A stretch of DNA of 22,678 nt, taken from positions 1-22,678 of the IMG/VR virus record IMGVR_UViG_3300017779_000172, one strand, 5' to 3'. The position numbers were made by a program, and so were the translations under genes. This document shows positions 8,280-15,356 of this stretch, one piece after another. The notes under the pieces are model-generated. The model did no database searches and was not told where the DNA came from. It saw only the letters and a program-made list of their open reading frames with translations. The stretch's first letter is position 1. Each line of letters starts with the position of its first letter. This DNA comes from a virus.

Positions 8280-8445
8280 AAAGGTACCAAAGACCAAGAA
8301 AGGTACTCCTAAGAAATATCTCGCAGGTGCAAAGAACCCTAAGGCGAGAGAAAGAGAAATAAAACGTACTGCTAAATTATACAAAGAAGGCAAACTTACA
8401 AAAGCTATGATGGATAAAATTAGTAAACAAAGGAGTAAGTCGTAA
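8248..8445 (+). CDS. Lysine-rich 65-aa hypothetical phage protein
   Basis: A 65-residue highly basic protein: MAKKPKQRKFKKVPKTKK, then KKYLAGAKNPKAREREIKRT and a helical C-terminus (LYKEGKLTKAMMDKI). ATG 8248 is preceded by a purine-rich AAGAAGAAGAAAA that can serve as a ribosome-binding site. The open frame extends back to 8200, but that would add a hydrophobic stretch (MLLLVLILQN) read from inside the previous gene, so the later start is preferred. It ends on a TAATG overlap with the following gene. No enzymatic motif is visible; the YLAGAKNPKAR.RE pattern is typical of small phage proteins of unknown function. Confidence 0.65.
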   Translation: MAKKPKQRKFKKVPKTKKGTPKKYLAGAKNPKAREREIKRTAKLYKEGKLTKAMMDKISKQRSKS

Positions 8446-8693
8446 TGGCAGAAACCAAAAAGAAAAAAGGTGGTAAATATTCTGGTATTAAGGGTGCAGG
8501 TAGATTTTCAAAAGAAAAACTAGATAAGGTCTATAAGAGAGGACTAGGAGCATATTATTCTTCTGGCAGTAGACCAAAGGTTTCAGCACAACAATGGGCT
8601 ATGGGTAGGGTTAAATCGTTTGTAACAGGTAAAGGTGGAGCTAGAAAAGCAGATGCCGATTTACTTGGTAAAGGTAAAAAGAAAAAAACATAG
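8445..8693 (+). CDS. DUF5824-like small basic phage protein
   Basis: An 82-residue protein. Flanked by Lys-rich ends, the core KVYKRGLGAYYSSGSRPKVSAQQWAMGRVKSFVTGKGGARKADADLL matches the conserved pattern I associate with DUF5824 in phages (K-GL-AY-sSG-RP-xSAxQWA-xRxxSF-...-DxDL). The domain occurs in many marine phages near head genes; its function is not established. It starts on a TAATG overlap and ends with a TAG that itself forms part of the AGGAG serving the next gene. High Lys content suggests nucleic-acid or capsid contact. The family name is from memory and would need a profile search to confirm. Confidence 0.72.
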   Translation: MAETKKKKGGKYSGIKGAGRFSKEKLDKVYKRGLGAYYSSGSRPKVSAQQWAMGRVKSFVTGKGGARKADADLLGKGKKKKT

Positions 8694-8702
8694 GAGTTTA
8701 AA

Positions 8703-8873
8703 ATGGCAAAAGGTGTAAAACATTATTTTAAAAATGGTAAAGAACATAAAGGTGCTACACATAAAGATGCTAAAGGTAGAGTTATGTCTGGTAAAACTCA
8801 TACATCATCTAGTAAATATCTTGTTCACAAAAAAGATTTATCACCTACTGCTAAGAAAAGAGCAAATGCATAA
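8703..8873 (+). CDS. Small basic phage protein (56 aa)
   Basis: A 56-residue ORF: MAKGVKHYFKNGKEHKGATH, followed by KDAKGRVMSGKTHTSSSKYL and VHKKDLSPTAKKRANA. AGGAG at 8692-8696 sits 6 nt before the ATG, and the stop overlaps the next start as TAATG. The pattern (GxKHYx-xGKExKGxTHK ... SGxxHTxSSKxLxHKKDL) is one I recognise from conserved small proteins in marine phage structural regions, so it is very likely a real gene. It is rich in Lys and His; no function is known. Confidence 0.7.
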   Translation: MAKGVKHYFKNGKEHKGATHKDAKGRVMSGKTHTSSSKYLVHKKDLSPTAKKRANA

Positions 8874-9292
8874 TGGCAGGTAAACTTAAAATATTAAAAG
8901 GTGTTTTAGGTGAATTGATAAAAGATAAGATGATGCCTAATGTTAATGTTGGTGCATTAGGTAATATAGATAATCAAAATATAGCTAATCCCGAAAAAGG
9001 TAGCGTTGTTCAGTTTGAAGAAAAAGGTATGTTAGGAGCAGAGCAACCATTAAAGGCGAAAGGTATAGGAGCTATAGACTTTCAGTTATTTAAAGATGAA
9101 GATGGTTACGAATTTGCTAATAAAACCATGAATGACGAGATTATAAATGCTATCAAAACTGGTAGTTATGATGATGCAAAAGTATATATGGATAAAATAC
9201 AAGAAAAACTAGAAGATTTTGGTGCATCAGATAGCGAACCTAATGCAATAGTTGATTCAATATTAGAAAATTATTTTTTTGGTGACGAATAA
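8873..9292 (+). CDS. Hypothetical phage protein (139 aa)
   Basis: A 139-residue protein starting on a TAATG overlap with the gene before it. The N-terminus is a short amphipathic basic helix (MAGKLKILKGVLGELIKDKM), followed by a Gly/Asn-rich linker (VNVGALGNIDNQNI) and an acidic helical C-terminal half (DDAKVYMDKIQEKLEDFG ... VDSILENYFF). I do not recognise a family. The N-terminal helix could be membrane-active or an assembly tag, as in some internal virion proteins, but this is only a suggestion. It ends on another TAATG overlap with the following gene. Confidence 0.65.
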   Translation: MAGKLKILKGVLGELIKDKMMPNVNVGALGNIDNQNIANPEKGSVVQFEEKGMLGAEQPLKAKGIGAIDFQLFKDEDGYEFANKTMNDEIINAIKTGSYDDAKVYMDKIQEKLEDFGASDSEPNAIVDSILENYFFGDE

Positions 9293-9549
9293 TGGCTGAA
9301 TATAAAGGTAGAAAAGTAACATTAAATAAACCTAGAAGAATAGCAAAAGGCGAACCTTCATATGGTAAAAAGAAAACTATGGTTTATGTTATGGATAAAG
9401 GCAAAGTAAAGAAGATAACATTTGGCGACCCTAACATGAGAATTAAAAAGACATCACCTGCTAGAAGAAAATCGTTTAGAGCAAGGCATAATTGTGATAC
9501 TGCAAACGATAAGACAACGGCTAGGTATTGGTCTTGTAAGGCTTGGTAG
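9292..9549 (+). CDS. Small basic phage protein with a conserved Cys/Trp C-terminus
   Basis: An 85-residue protein, Lys/Arg-rich. It reads as a small beta domain (YKGRKVTLNKPRRI, MVYVMDKGKVKKITFGDPNM) followed by PARRKSFRARHNCDTANDK and TARYWSCKAW. C68 and C82 together with H66 make a possible metal-binding or disulphide pair. The RKSFRARHNC...TARYWSCK.W ending is conserved in a small protein I recognise from many phages, encoded near portal or capsid genes; its function is undescribed as far as I know. It begins on a TAATG overlap and ends directly adjacent to the 970-aa gene (TAG followed by ATG). Confidence 0.75.
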   Translation: MAEYKGRKVTLNKPRRIAKGEPSYGKKKTMVYVMDKGKVKKITFGDPNMRIKKTSPARRKSFRARHNCDTANDKTTARYWSCKAW

Positions 9550-12462
9550 ATGTCAAAAGCAGGTGGTATATTTAAATTTGGTTATGGTGTTTTAAACGAC
9601 TTAGGTATGTTCTCGCCTACAGAAAAAGCCATTGATTTACTAGGACAAGACAAGTTCCCTGCCAGAGATTTATTAAGACTAGAAGAAGGACAAACTAAAG
9701 GTCTTTTATCAAAGTTTGGTAAAGGTGTAACAGATGAAATGGTTTTCACTGGTCTTGAAGATAAGATACTAGGTTTACCAGATAGTGGTTCTATTACATC
9801 AAAAGAATTAAAAGACTATCTAGCAGGTAATAAAACAAGAGTAGAAGAAATAATAAAAAGCGATAAAACTGCTAGTGATGCAGGTCAAATGGCAGTAGAA
9901 AACTTTCAAAATTTTGTACCAACAACCATTTATGACATTAGAAGAAATATTGATGGTGTCGAAGGTGAAATTGCAGGAAGTCAACAGACAGAAGGTTTTA
10001 TAAATAATCTTTCAAGCGATGATGACTACAGTGTTAGATTGTTTGACGATATTGCTAATGATGACAATAGAAAAGGTACAATAGATAACCCTTTTATCCA
10101 AAAGGCTTCTTTTGATGAATTTTCGGATATTTTTCAATCTCGTATAAGAGACAGATATGATAAAATTGCAGAAAAATCAGACCAAGAAGTGCTTGATAAT
10201 AATAATTATGCCAATAAAGAAGAATTGGCTAAAGGAATGTTTGACGTAAACACCAGAAATCTGATTAAATTTAGATTTATAGATGATTCATTATTAGGTG
10301 ATGAAAACGCTTATACAATAAGAGGTAATGACAATATTGGTTTTCAAATCATGCGAGGAGAAAATTTAGCAAAAGATGCCATAGACAATGATGAATTGAT
10401 TGGTGAAGCAGATAGCTTTAATGAGGCATTAGTACAATTAAATGGATTTCGTAGACAAAAGATAGAAAGTAGTGCTGATGATATTAGAGATTTAAGGCCT
10501 ATGCACAGTTCTTATACATTGCCGGGTGGTGAGAATTACCAAGAAATACTTCTTAAAATGGAAACACCAATAGATAATGTTGAAGCTAATTTAGGTAATG
10601 TAGATGAAATACTACAAGAAGATAGATTTGGTGGAATTATAAGTCTTAATCCAATAACTGGTAGTCCATCAGATGTTACACTTGATAAAGGTACTGTTAA
10701 AAATTTAAAAGCAGGTAATAAGGTAACAATAGATACAAACAGAGGTCAAAGAGTACTTAGAGTAAATAAAGATACAAATAAAGTTGAGTTATTAAAAAAA
10801 GACTACACAAATTCATCACATACTGGCGACGAAGAAAATGTTGTAGTTTTTACAAGAACAAAAGATAGAGTAGACGAAGATGGTAGAAAAATACTTTATG
10901 CCGAAGAAATACAATCAGATATGTCTCAACAAGGCAGAAGTAAAGGTCTTGTTATGGGAGAAAAAGAGAAGAAAAGTTTTATAAATAAAAATAACCCAGT
11001 TATCTATGGTGATTTATTAGATTCAATAGATAAATTAAAAAAGACAACTAATATAAGTGAGTTAAAAGGTTTAAAAGGTTCTTCTATTGAACCTAGAAGG
11101 CGACCAATATCTAAAACAGTAGTTGGCTTTGATAACGATACAGACGTTATTGCAAACATTGGCTCTAGTTCTGTTATAAATAGACTTAATTGGGATAAAG
11201 CACATTCTCTTGAAGATATTATAAAAAAATTTCAGACAAAATATAAATTTATTACAACAAAAGATAAAAACGTAAATATATTTTCAAATTCTGGCATAGA
11301 TAAATCAAACGTAAATCTTTTAGATGAAAGCATAATAGAAGAACAAGGCATTAATATACCAAAAGGTATATATGATGATATTTCAGATTATGTAGATTTA
11401 TCACTTGTAAGAGAAAAAACAAATACCTTTGAAAAACAAGCATTTAGTAAAATATACGATAGAGAATATGACAAACAATTTGGTGTTAGAAATGCTTATG
11501 AGTTTGAAAAAGGAGAGTTACCAGATTGGAACAATAAGATGTTACAAAAGGCTCTTACAAAACAAGACTATAAACAATTTATGAAAACTGCTCGAGACGA
11601 AGCCCTTAGTAATGATTCATTTACTTCTGTAAACCGAACAGAATATGAGGCATTAAATGATGCAGATATTATTGATATTCCATCTGGTATTGTAATTGAT
11701 GATAAAGAATTAACAAAAGTATCAAAAGCAGATTATGAAAAAGAATTTATACAAATGCGTATAGATAAAATTATAGCAGATAAATTACAAAAATTAACAT
11801 CTATAACAGATTTTGCAAATGCAAAAGCACAAAATTTTGATTATTCAGATAATGCGATAGATGAAGTACATGAAGGTTTAAAAGAACTTAATTCTAATTT
11901 AATTAAGGCTATTCAGTATAATAATAAACTACAACCTATAAGCGACATACCATCAGCACCATTTATAGGGACATCAGAGCGTTTTACAGAGTTGGCAATC
12001 AAAAGGTTAATGAAGTATGCAAACGACAATGGTTATGATGGTGTATCATTCTCTAGCGGTCTTATACATGATAAAAGATGGCGACAACCACAACTGAAAC
12101 AATATTATGATGTTGTTATACCAAAAGTTGCCAAAAATTTACTTAAAGGTACAGATGCAAAATTAGAATATAAAACAATTCTTTCTGATATGGACTTCTT
12201 AGAAAATGCAGAGAGAGGAGAACTTGCCTTAGATATAGATAAATACGACATAAATAATCAATTAAAAACTGGAACAGGTTTACCTAATGGTGGTTTTATT
12301 AAAGACACACCAACAATTTACTTAACACCTCAAGTAAAAGAATATATTAATTCTGGTACATCTTTATATACACCAATAGTAGCAACAGGTCTTGCAGGTG
12401 CAACAGCCAATAGATTAATGGGAAGTGAAGAAGATATAATAACAGAGGATAATGGGATATAA
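9550..12462 (+). CDS. Large polyvalent-type phage protein (possible internal/ejected protein)
   Basis: A 970-residue protein, the largest in the window. The N-terminal region (about 25-100) has FSPTEKAIDLLGQDKFPARDL and DEMVFTGLEDKIL followed by ITSKELKDYL, resembling the LPxxE...TGLxxWL...KVTKxELxxFL segment of large polyvalent phage proteins. A second hallmark lies at about 430-465: VVVFTRTKDRVDEDGRKILY then AEEIQSDMSQQGRSKG, equivalent to the HxRFxxRxxxDGxxVLFIEEIQSDWxQxGR motif. A third is at about 801-845: PFIGTSERFTELAIKRLMKY then ANDNGYDGVSFSSG. The three motifs in this order support the family assignment. Such proteins are thought to be delivered with DNA and to act early against host defences or in virion assembly; neither role is provable here. 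The start is ATG 9550 immediately after the previous stop. Confidence 0.7.
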   Translation: MSKAGGIFKFGYGVLNDLGMFSPTEKAIDLLGQDKFPARDLLRLEEGQTKGLLSKFGKGVTDEMVFTGLEDKILGLPDSGSITSKELKDYLAGNKTRVEEIIKSDKTASDAGQMAVENFQNFVPTTIYDIRRNIDGVEGEIAGSQQTEGFINNLSSDDDYSVRLFDDIANDDNRKGTIDNPFIQKASFDEFSDIFQSRIRDRYDKIAEKSDQEVLDNNNYANKEELAKGMFDVNTRNLIKFRFIDDSLLGDENAYTIRGNDNIGFQIMRGENLAKDAIDNDELIGEADSFNEALVQLNGFRRQKIESSADDIRDLRPMHSSYTLPGGENYQEILLKMETPIDNVEANLGNVDEILQEDRFGGIISLNPITGSPSDVTLDKGTVKNLKAGNKVTIDTNRGQRVLRVNKDTNKVELLKKDYTNSSHTGDEENVVVFTRTKDRVDEDGRKILYAEEIQSDMSQQGRSKGLVMGEKEKKSFINKNNPVIYGDLLDSIDKLKKTTNISELKGLKGSSIEPRRRPISKTVVGFDNDTDVIANIGSSSVINRLNWDKAHSLEDIIKKFQTKYKFITTKDKNVNIFSNSGIDKSNVNLLDESIIEEQGINIPKGIYDDISDYVDLSLVREKTNTFEKQAFSKIYDREYDKQFGVRNAYEFEKGELPDWNNKMLQKALTKQDYKQFMKTARDEALSNDSFTSVNRTEYEALNDADIIDIPSGIVIDDKELTKVSKADYEKEFIQMRIDKIIADKLQKLTSITDFANAKAQNFDYSDNAIDEVHEGLKELNSNLIKAIQYNNKLQPISDIPSAPFIGTSERFTELAIKRLMKYANDNGYDGVSFSSGLIHDKRWRQPQLKQYYDVVIPKVAKNLLKGTDAKLEYKTILSDMDFLENAERGELALDIDKYDINNQLKTGTGLPNGGFIKDTPTIYLTPQVKEYINSGTSLYTPIVATGLAGATANRLMGSEEDIITEDNGI

Positions 12463-12650
12463 TGGCATCTAAAGTTAAAAAAATTGCTAATGCAGAAATA
12501 AGAGCGGCGAAAAAGTTTCTTGAACGAAGAAAAATAGAAACAGACGAAATCAGCCCTAAAGACTTTGCACAATTAGCAGGTAAACTAGATAAAAGCTTTA
12601 ATCAAACTTTGAAAATCTTAGCGAGAGAGTTAACTGCAGGGCAAGTATAA
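12462..12650 (+). CDS. Small helical hypothetical protein (62 aa)
   Basis: A 62-residue, basic, apparently all-helical protein: MASKVKKIANAEIRAAKKFL, ERRKIETDEISPKDFAQLA and GKLDKSFNQTLKILARELT. It is bounded on both sides by TAATG overlaps, so it is translationally coupled between the 970-aa and 426-aa proteins. No family is recognised. Its small size, charge and location suggest an accessory protein of the same virion sub-assembly, but no function can be assigned. Confidence 0.65.
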   Translation: MASKVKKIANAEIRAAKKFLERRKIETDEISPKDFAQLAGKLDKSFNQTLKILARELTAGQV

Positions 12651-13930
12651 TGGAATTACAAAATACATCACCTAATTTAACATCAAGAGAATCAGTACAA
12701 AGAAAGATAGCTAATGCTTTAGATTATCTAGGAGAAAACTATAATATAGTAGATAAATCAGTACGAGAAGGTGATGCAACAACAATGGATATTGCCAGAA
12801 GTTTTACTGGTGATGTAAAAAGCGATAAATTATCAGAAAACATTGGTTTATTAGATTTTACTCCATTTGGTACATATTTCGCCGCTGAAGAAGGACAAGA
12901 TGCTATCAATAAAGCAGAACCAAATGCTTTTAAAAGACAAATGGCATTATTAAATTATTTAAGACAACCTCTACAAACAATAATAGATAGACCAGATATA
13001 GGTTTACCTGCAACAGATATTGCACTTGGTGGAATAGAAGCAATCCCTTTTGGTTATGTAGTAACAAAGCCAATCAAAGGCTTCTTTAAATCGCTGAAAG
13101 CTAAAGCTACAGAGCCATCAAAAGACGTAGGTATGATTACACAACAAACATCTTTACCAACATCAGGCGACGTTTCTACGAACACAGTACCAGTAAAAAA
13201 TGAAGAAATTGACCAATCTAGGAGAAAGTTTGTAAAAGATACTGGAGCGATAGGAGCATTAGGTCTTCTTGCAACACAAGTTCCAGATGCAATTAAAATG
13301 TTAAAGAATACAAAAATTGCTAAAAAAATACCAAAGATACCGAAAATAAATTTTAATACATCATTAAAAAAGTTTACTGCACCATTATACCGTAATTATT
13401 TAAACGAGGTTATTGAAAATAATAAAATGATTGGTAGAAGTGGCAAAACAGAATTTGAAGATTTGCCAATAGATGACGAAAATGCCTTTGAAGAAAATAG
13501 TATTACTGCAAATATATACGATGGTTTATTTAATAAAGATAAGGGAGGTGCATTAGGCGACTTTGAAGATTTACCTTTAGAAGAAAAAGCAAAATTAGTA
13601 GAAAAAAATTATGGTGTTAAAGATGGTTTGCATATTAAACCAAATGAGTTAAATGATAAAATTGTATTTGATTCTGCAGTTGATTTTGGAGGCGATTACG
13701 ATAATGAATTTAGAAGCGCATTACAAAAAAGAGCAATTAAAGATGGCGCAGAACCAAGTGAATTAATACAAACAGATGCAGAGTATGCAGGAATTATGGT
13801 ATATAAAGATGCAAAGGCATCAGACAATATGTCGAATACTATAGAAGAATATTATAACAAATTAATAAAAGAAGGTAGGTCGCCAGACGATATCGCAGAA
13901 CAAGTCTTTGAGGGACCTTTTCCAGAATAA
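12650..13930 (+). CDS. Virion-region protein with internal twin-arginine-like segment
   Basis: A 426-residue protein, last gene of this plus-strand block. Residues ~60-150 include LLDFTPFGTYFAAEEG and LPATDIALGGIEAIPFGYVV, Gly/Pro-containing hydrophobic stretches of a kind seen in phage internal proteins. At S190-F194 lies SRRKF followed by VKDTGAIGALGLLATQV, the form of a Tat signal (S-R-R-x-F-x-K plus hydrophobic core), but internal rather than N-terminal. A basic linker follows (KIAKKIPKIPKINF), then an acidic C-terminal half containing FEDLPIDD and FEDLPLEE as a small repeat. It starts on a TAATG overlap. I do not recognise a family; an internal or ejection protein is plausible from context. 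Confidence 0.65.
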   Translation: MELQNTSPNLTSRESVQRKIANALDYLGENYNIVDKSVREGDATTMDIARSFTGDVKSDKLSENIGLLDFTPFGTYFAAEEGQDAINKAEPNAFKRQMALLNYLRQPLQTIIDRPDIGLPATDIALGGIEAIPFGYVVTKPIKGFFKSLKAKATEPSKDVGMITQQTSLPTSGDVSTNTVPVKNEEIDQSRRKFVKDTGAIGALGLLATQVPDAIKMLKNTKIAKKIPKIPKINFNTSLKKFTAPLYRNYLNEVIENNKMIGRSGKTEFEDLPIDDENAFEENSITANIYDGLFNKDKGGALGDFEDLPLEEKAKLVEKNYGVKDGLHIKPNELNDKIVFDSAVDFGGDYDNEFRSALQKRAIKDGAEPSELIQTDAEYAGIMVYKDAKASDNMSNTIEEYYNKLIKEGRSPDDIAEQVFEGPFPE

Positions 13931-14013
13931 CGACAATAACCCTAAAATACTGTGGTATGATATAACAAGAAAACAATTAACCATAACTGATTGACGTTCT
14001 TAGGAAGATAAAA

Positions 14014-14073
14014 ACCCTAGCCATATAATGAGAAAAAATGACTAGGGTCTGAGGTCTGGGGAGGATACCTCCC
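14014..14073. terminator. Paired hairpins between convergent operons
   Basis: The 143-nt gap between the plus-strand gene ending at 13930 and the minus-strand gene ending at 14074 holds two inverted repeats. ACCCTAG (14014-14020) pairs with CTAGGGT (14042-14048) around a 21-nt loop. GGGAGG (14059-14064) pairs perfectly with CCTCCC (14068-14073) around the loop ATA. There is no long T-run; TTATACTTTATT follows on the plus strand. The tail-to-tail position suggests transcription termination for the plus operon or in both directions, but a canonical intrinsic terminator is not complete. Confidence 0.45.
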
Positions 14074-14334
14074 TTATACTTTATTCAATTTTATAGCCCT
14101 CTGCAATACTCTATGTCTTTGTAATTGAGTTAAATTAGAAATAACATTAAGAACTTTAATTGCATATTGCCTTTCATGTTCGACCTTAAACTCATAGTTT
14201 CTTTGTGTAGGTTCTTTAATAACATCAAATTGCTTTTTAATAAGTTCCATATCAAAGCCATGTTTTTCAATAAGTAAATCAACTTCTTTTTGAGTGACTT
14301 TATCTTTAGAAACAATCTTGGTAGGTTTATCCAT
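14074..14334 (-). CDS. Hypothetical small protein, minus-strand islet
   Basis: An 86-residue, charged, mostly helical protein: MDKPTKIVSKDKVTQKEVDL, LIEKHGFDMELIKKQFDVIK, ending LQRHRVLQRAIKLNKV. The start has a strong AAGGAG followed by AAAATCT before the ATG on the minus strand, and overlaps the upstream islet gene by 8 nt, so it is translationally coupled and last in the inverted group. No family is recognised and no membrane or signal segment is visible. Its stop abuts the GGGAGG/CCTCCC hairpin. Confidence 0.65.
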   Translation of the reverse strand: MDKPTKIVSKDKVTQKEVDLLIEKHGFDMELIKKQFDVIKEPTQRNYEFKVEHERQYAIKVLNVISNLTQLQRHRVLQRAIKLNKV

Positions 14335-14710
14335 AGATTTTCTCCTTTTGAATAAAATTTATTATATGTTCTTCTATTTCAGATAAATCGCTTGATAAAT
14401 ACTCTGTTCTATCAATCATGGCATAATAATTACCATTCTTGTTATGCATAATACCAACGTTGTAATCAAAACTGTCTTTTTGTAAATCTGCCTTATTTTG
14501 CAAATAAACATACATACCTTGAAATTCTTTCTTTTCTTCTTTTGAATTTTTAAAAGTATCTATTTTAAAATAGTATCTAGTGAAATTTGTCGTAATAGGT
14601 ATATCTAAATCAATTTCTCTAGCCATTTTATCTAATGTTTCTTTACCAGAAGATGACATTCTATCGTATTCCCAATACAAATCATCTATATATTTTTTTA
14701 TATTTTTCAT
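14327..14710 (-). CDS. Hypothetical protein, minus-strand islet
   Basis: A 127-residue protein. The N-terminus is helical (MKNIKKYIDDLYWEYDRMSS) and the middle alternates like a beta sheet (TRYYFKIDTF, FQGMYVYLQNK, YNVGIMHNKNGNYYAMID), ending in a helix (LSEIEEHIINFIQKEK). I do not recognise a family. The gene is preceded on the minus strand by TTTGGGAGAAAACAATG, a leader shared almost exactly with two other islet genes. A GC-rich hairpin (14730-14746) separates it from the gene upstream, so its level may be attenuated relative to that gene. Confidence 0.68.
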   Translation of the reverse strand: MKNIKKYIDDLYWEYDRMSSSGKETLDKMAREIDLDIPITTNFTRYYFKIDTFKNSKEEKKEFQGMYVYLQNKADLQKDSFDYNVGIMHNKNGNYYAMIDRTEYLSSDLSEIEEHIINFIQKEKIYG

Positions 14711-14729
14711 TGTTTTCTCCCAAATGAAA

Positions 14730-14746
14730 GGGGGAACAAGTCCCCC
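14730..14746 (-). terminator. Intergenic hairpin inside the minus-strand islet
   Basis: GGGGGA (14730-14735) pairs with TCCCCC (14741-14746) around a 5-nt loop. Read on the minus strand it is GGGGGA-CTTGT-TCCCCC followed by TTTCATTT, so a T-rich but imperfect tail is present. It lies just after the stop of the 90-aa gene and just before the leader of the 127-aa gene. A partial terminator or mRNA-stability element is the likely role. Confidence 0.55.
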
Positions 14747-14752
14747 AAGTTA

Positions 14753-15025
14753 TTATTTATTTGATTCTATAGTTTGAATTAAATGGTTCTTTTCAAATAC
14801 GTTGAAATAGAATGGAACTTTTTTCTTTTCTTTTTTACCATTCTTTATAATTTCTTTATCAAGAACTTTCATTAATCTTGCACAAGATTTAGCACCTTTT
14901 AATTCTTTACCAGATAATTTAAAGAAGTCTATTGCTTGTCTGAATGTGCAAAATTCATTACCTAAACCTTGTAATAGGTCTATGTTGTTACCTTGATATT
15001 CTTGATTTGTAGTAAAATTTATCAT
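14753..15025 (-). CDS. Small ArdC-N-like protein (possible anti-restriction domain)
   Basis: A 90-residue protein. YQGNNIDLLQ, EFCTFRQAIDFF, a Lys/Gly turn (GKELKGAKSCARLMKVL) and FYFNVFEKNHL follow the spacing of the ArdC N-terminal ssDNA-binding domain (YxGxN--LL ... TFxQA ... xxKGxKxxxxx ... YxVFNxxQ). It is shorter than a usual ArdC-N domain and lacks the metallopeptidase-type C-terminal part. If the match holds, it would bind DNA and protect phage DNA from host nucleases; ArdC proteins are known anti-restriction factors of plasmids and phages. It has its own promoter (15061-15088) and the TTTTTGGGAGAAAACAAATG leader. The resemblance is by eye and could instead reflect a small unrelated phage family. 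Confidence 0.6.
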   Translation of the reverse strand: MINFTTNQEYQGNNIDLLQGLGNEFCTFRQAIDFFKLSGKELKGAKSCARLMKVLDKEIIKNGKKEKKKVPFYFNVFEKNHLIQTIESNK

Positions 15026-15060
15026 TTGTTTTCTCCCAAAAATTGATAATTTATAATTTT

Positions 15061-15088
15061 ATAGTACCATATACTACATCTAAGTCAA
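15061..15088 (-). promoter_or_regulatory. Sigma70-type promoter for the 90-aa gene
   Basis: On the minus strand TTGACT (15083-15088) is followed 16 nt later by TACTAT (15061-15066). The -35 lies in a 25-nt block that is repeated exactly at the other islet promoter. It sits 36 nt upstream of the start codon at 15025 and downstream of a strong terminator, so it restarts transcription for the second half of the islet. Confidence 0.7.
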
Positions 15089-15106
15089 CACAAAAAAGGT
15101 TCTTTT
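15082..15106. repeat. 25-nt direct repeat, copy 1
   Basis: These 25 nt are identical to 15723-15747. The block begins AAGTCAACACAAAAAAGG on the plus strand and contains the -35 box of the minus-strand promoter (TTGACT) plus its upstream A/T tract. Confidence 0.9.
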
Positions 15107-15118
15107 ATACATTTAATT

Positions 15119-15144
15119 AAAAAAAAGAGGGAAATAAATCCCTC
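15119..15144 (-). terminator. Intrinsic terminator, minus strand
   Basis: On the minus strand GAGGGA-TTTATT-TCCCTC (15127-15144) is followed directly by eight T residues (15126 down to 15119), a canonical rho-independent terminator. It lies 25 nt past the stop of the 58-aa gene and just before the second promoter, closing the first islet transcript. Confidence 0.82.
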
Positions 15145-15169
15145 AATTCTTTATTATTTGTTTTGTATT

Positions 15170-15346
15170 TTATTTATACATATTCATTTTTTCAAATATT
15201 GGTCTTAGAAATTTTTCAGCAAGTTTTATTTCTTCATCTGAATAATTTTTAGAGTATGATTTAAGAGTCATTTTAAATTCATTTGTATCATAAATTATAC
15301 ATCTTAATTCAGTCATTTCTTGTTTTGAAAAGTTTAATGTAGTCAT
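15170..15346 (-). CDS. Hypothetical micro-protein (58 aa), minus-strand islet
   Basis: A 58-residue ORF: MTTLNFSKQEMTELRCIIYD, then TNEFKMTLKSYSKNYSDEEI and KLAEKFLRPIFEKMNMYK. AGGGAGAAAAAA precedes the ATG on the minus strand, matching the strong leaders of the neighbouring islet genes, and the gene lies 10 nt after the stop of the YodL-like gene and just before a strong terminator. These signals support a real gene. The composition is typical of a small soluble helical protein; no family is recognised. Confidence 0.65.
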   Translation of the reverse strand: MTTLNFSKQEMTELRCIIYDTNEFKMTLKSYSKNYSDEEIKLAEKFLRPIFEKMNMYK

Positions 15347-15356
15347 TTTTTTCTCC

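Noticed and set aside
14580-14777. Plus-strand 65-aa open frame opposite the 127-aa islet gene
   Set aside because: It is antisense to a better supported gene, crosses the intergenic hairpin and lacks a ribosome site.
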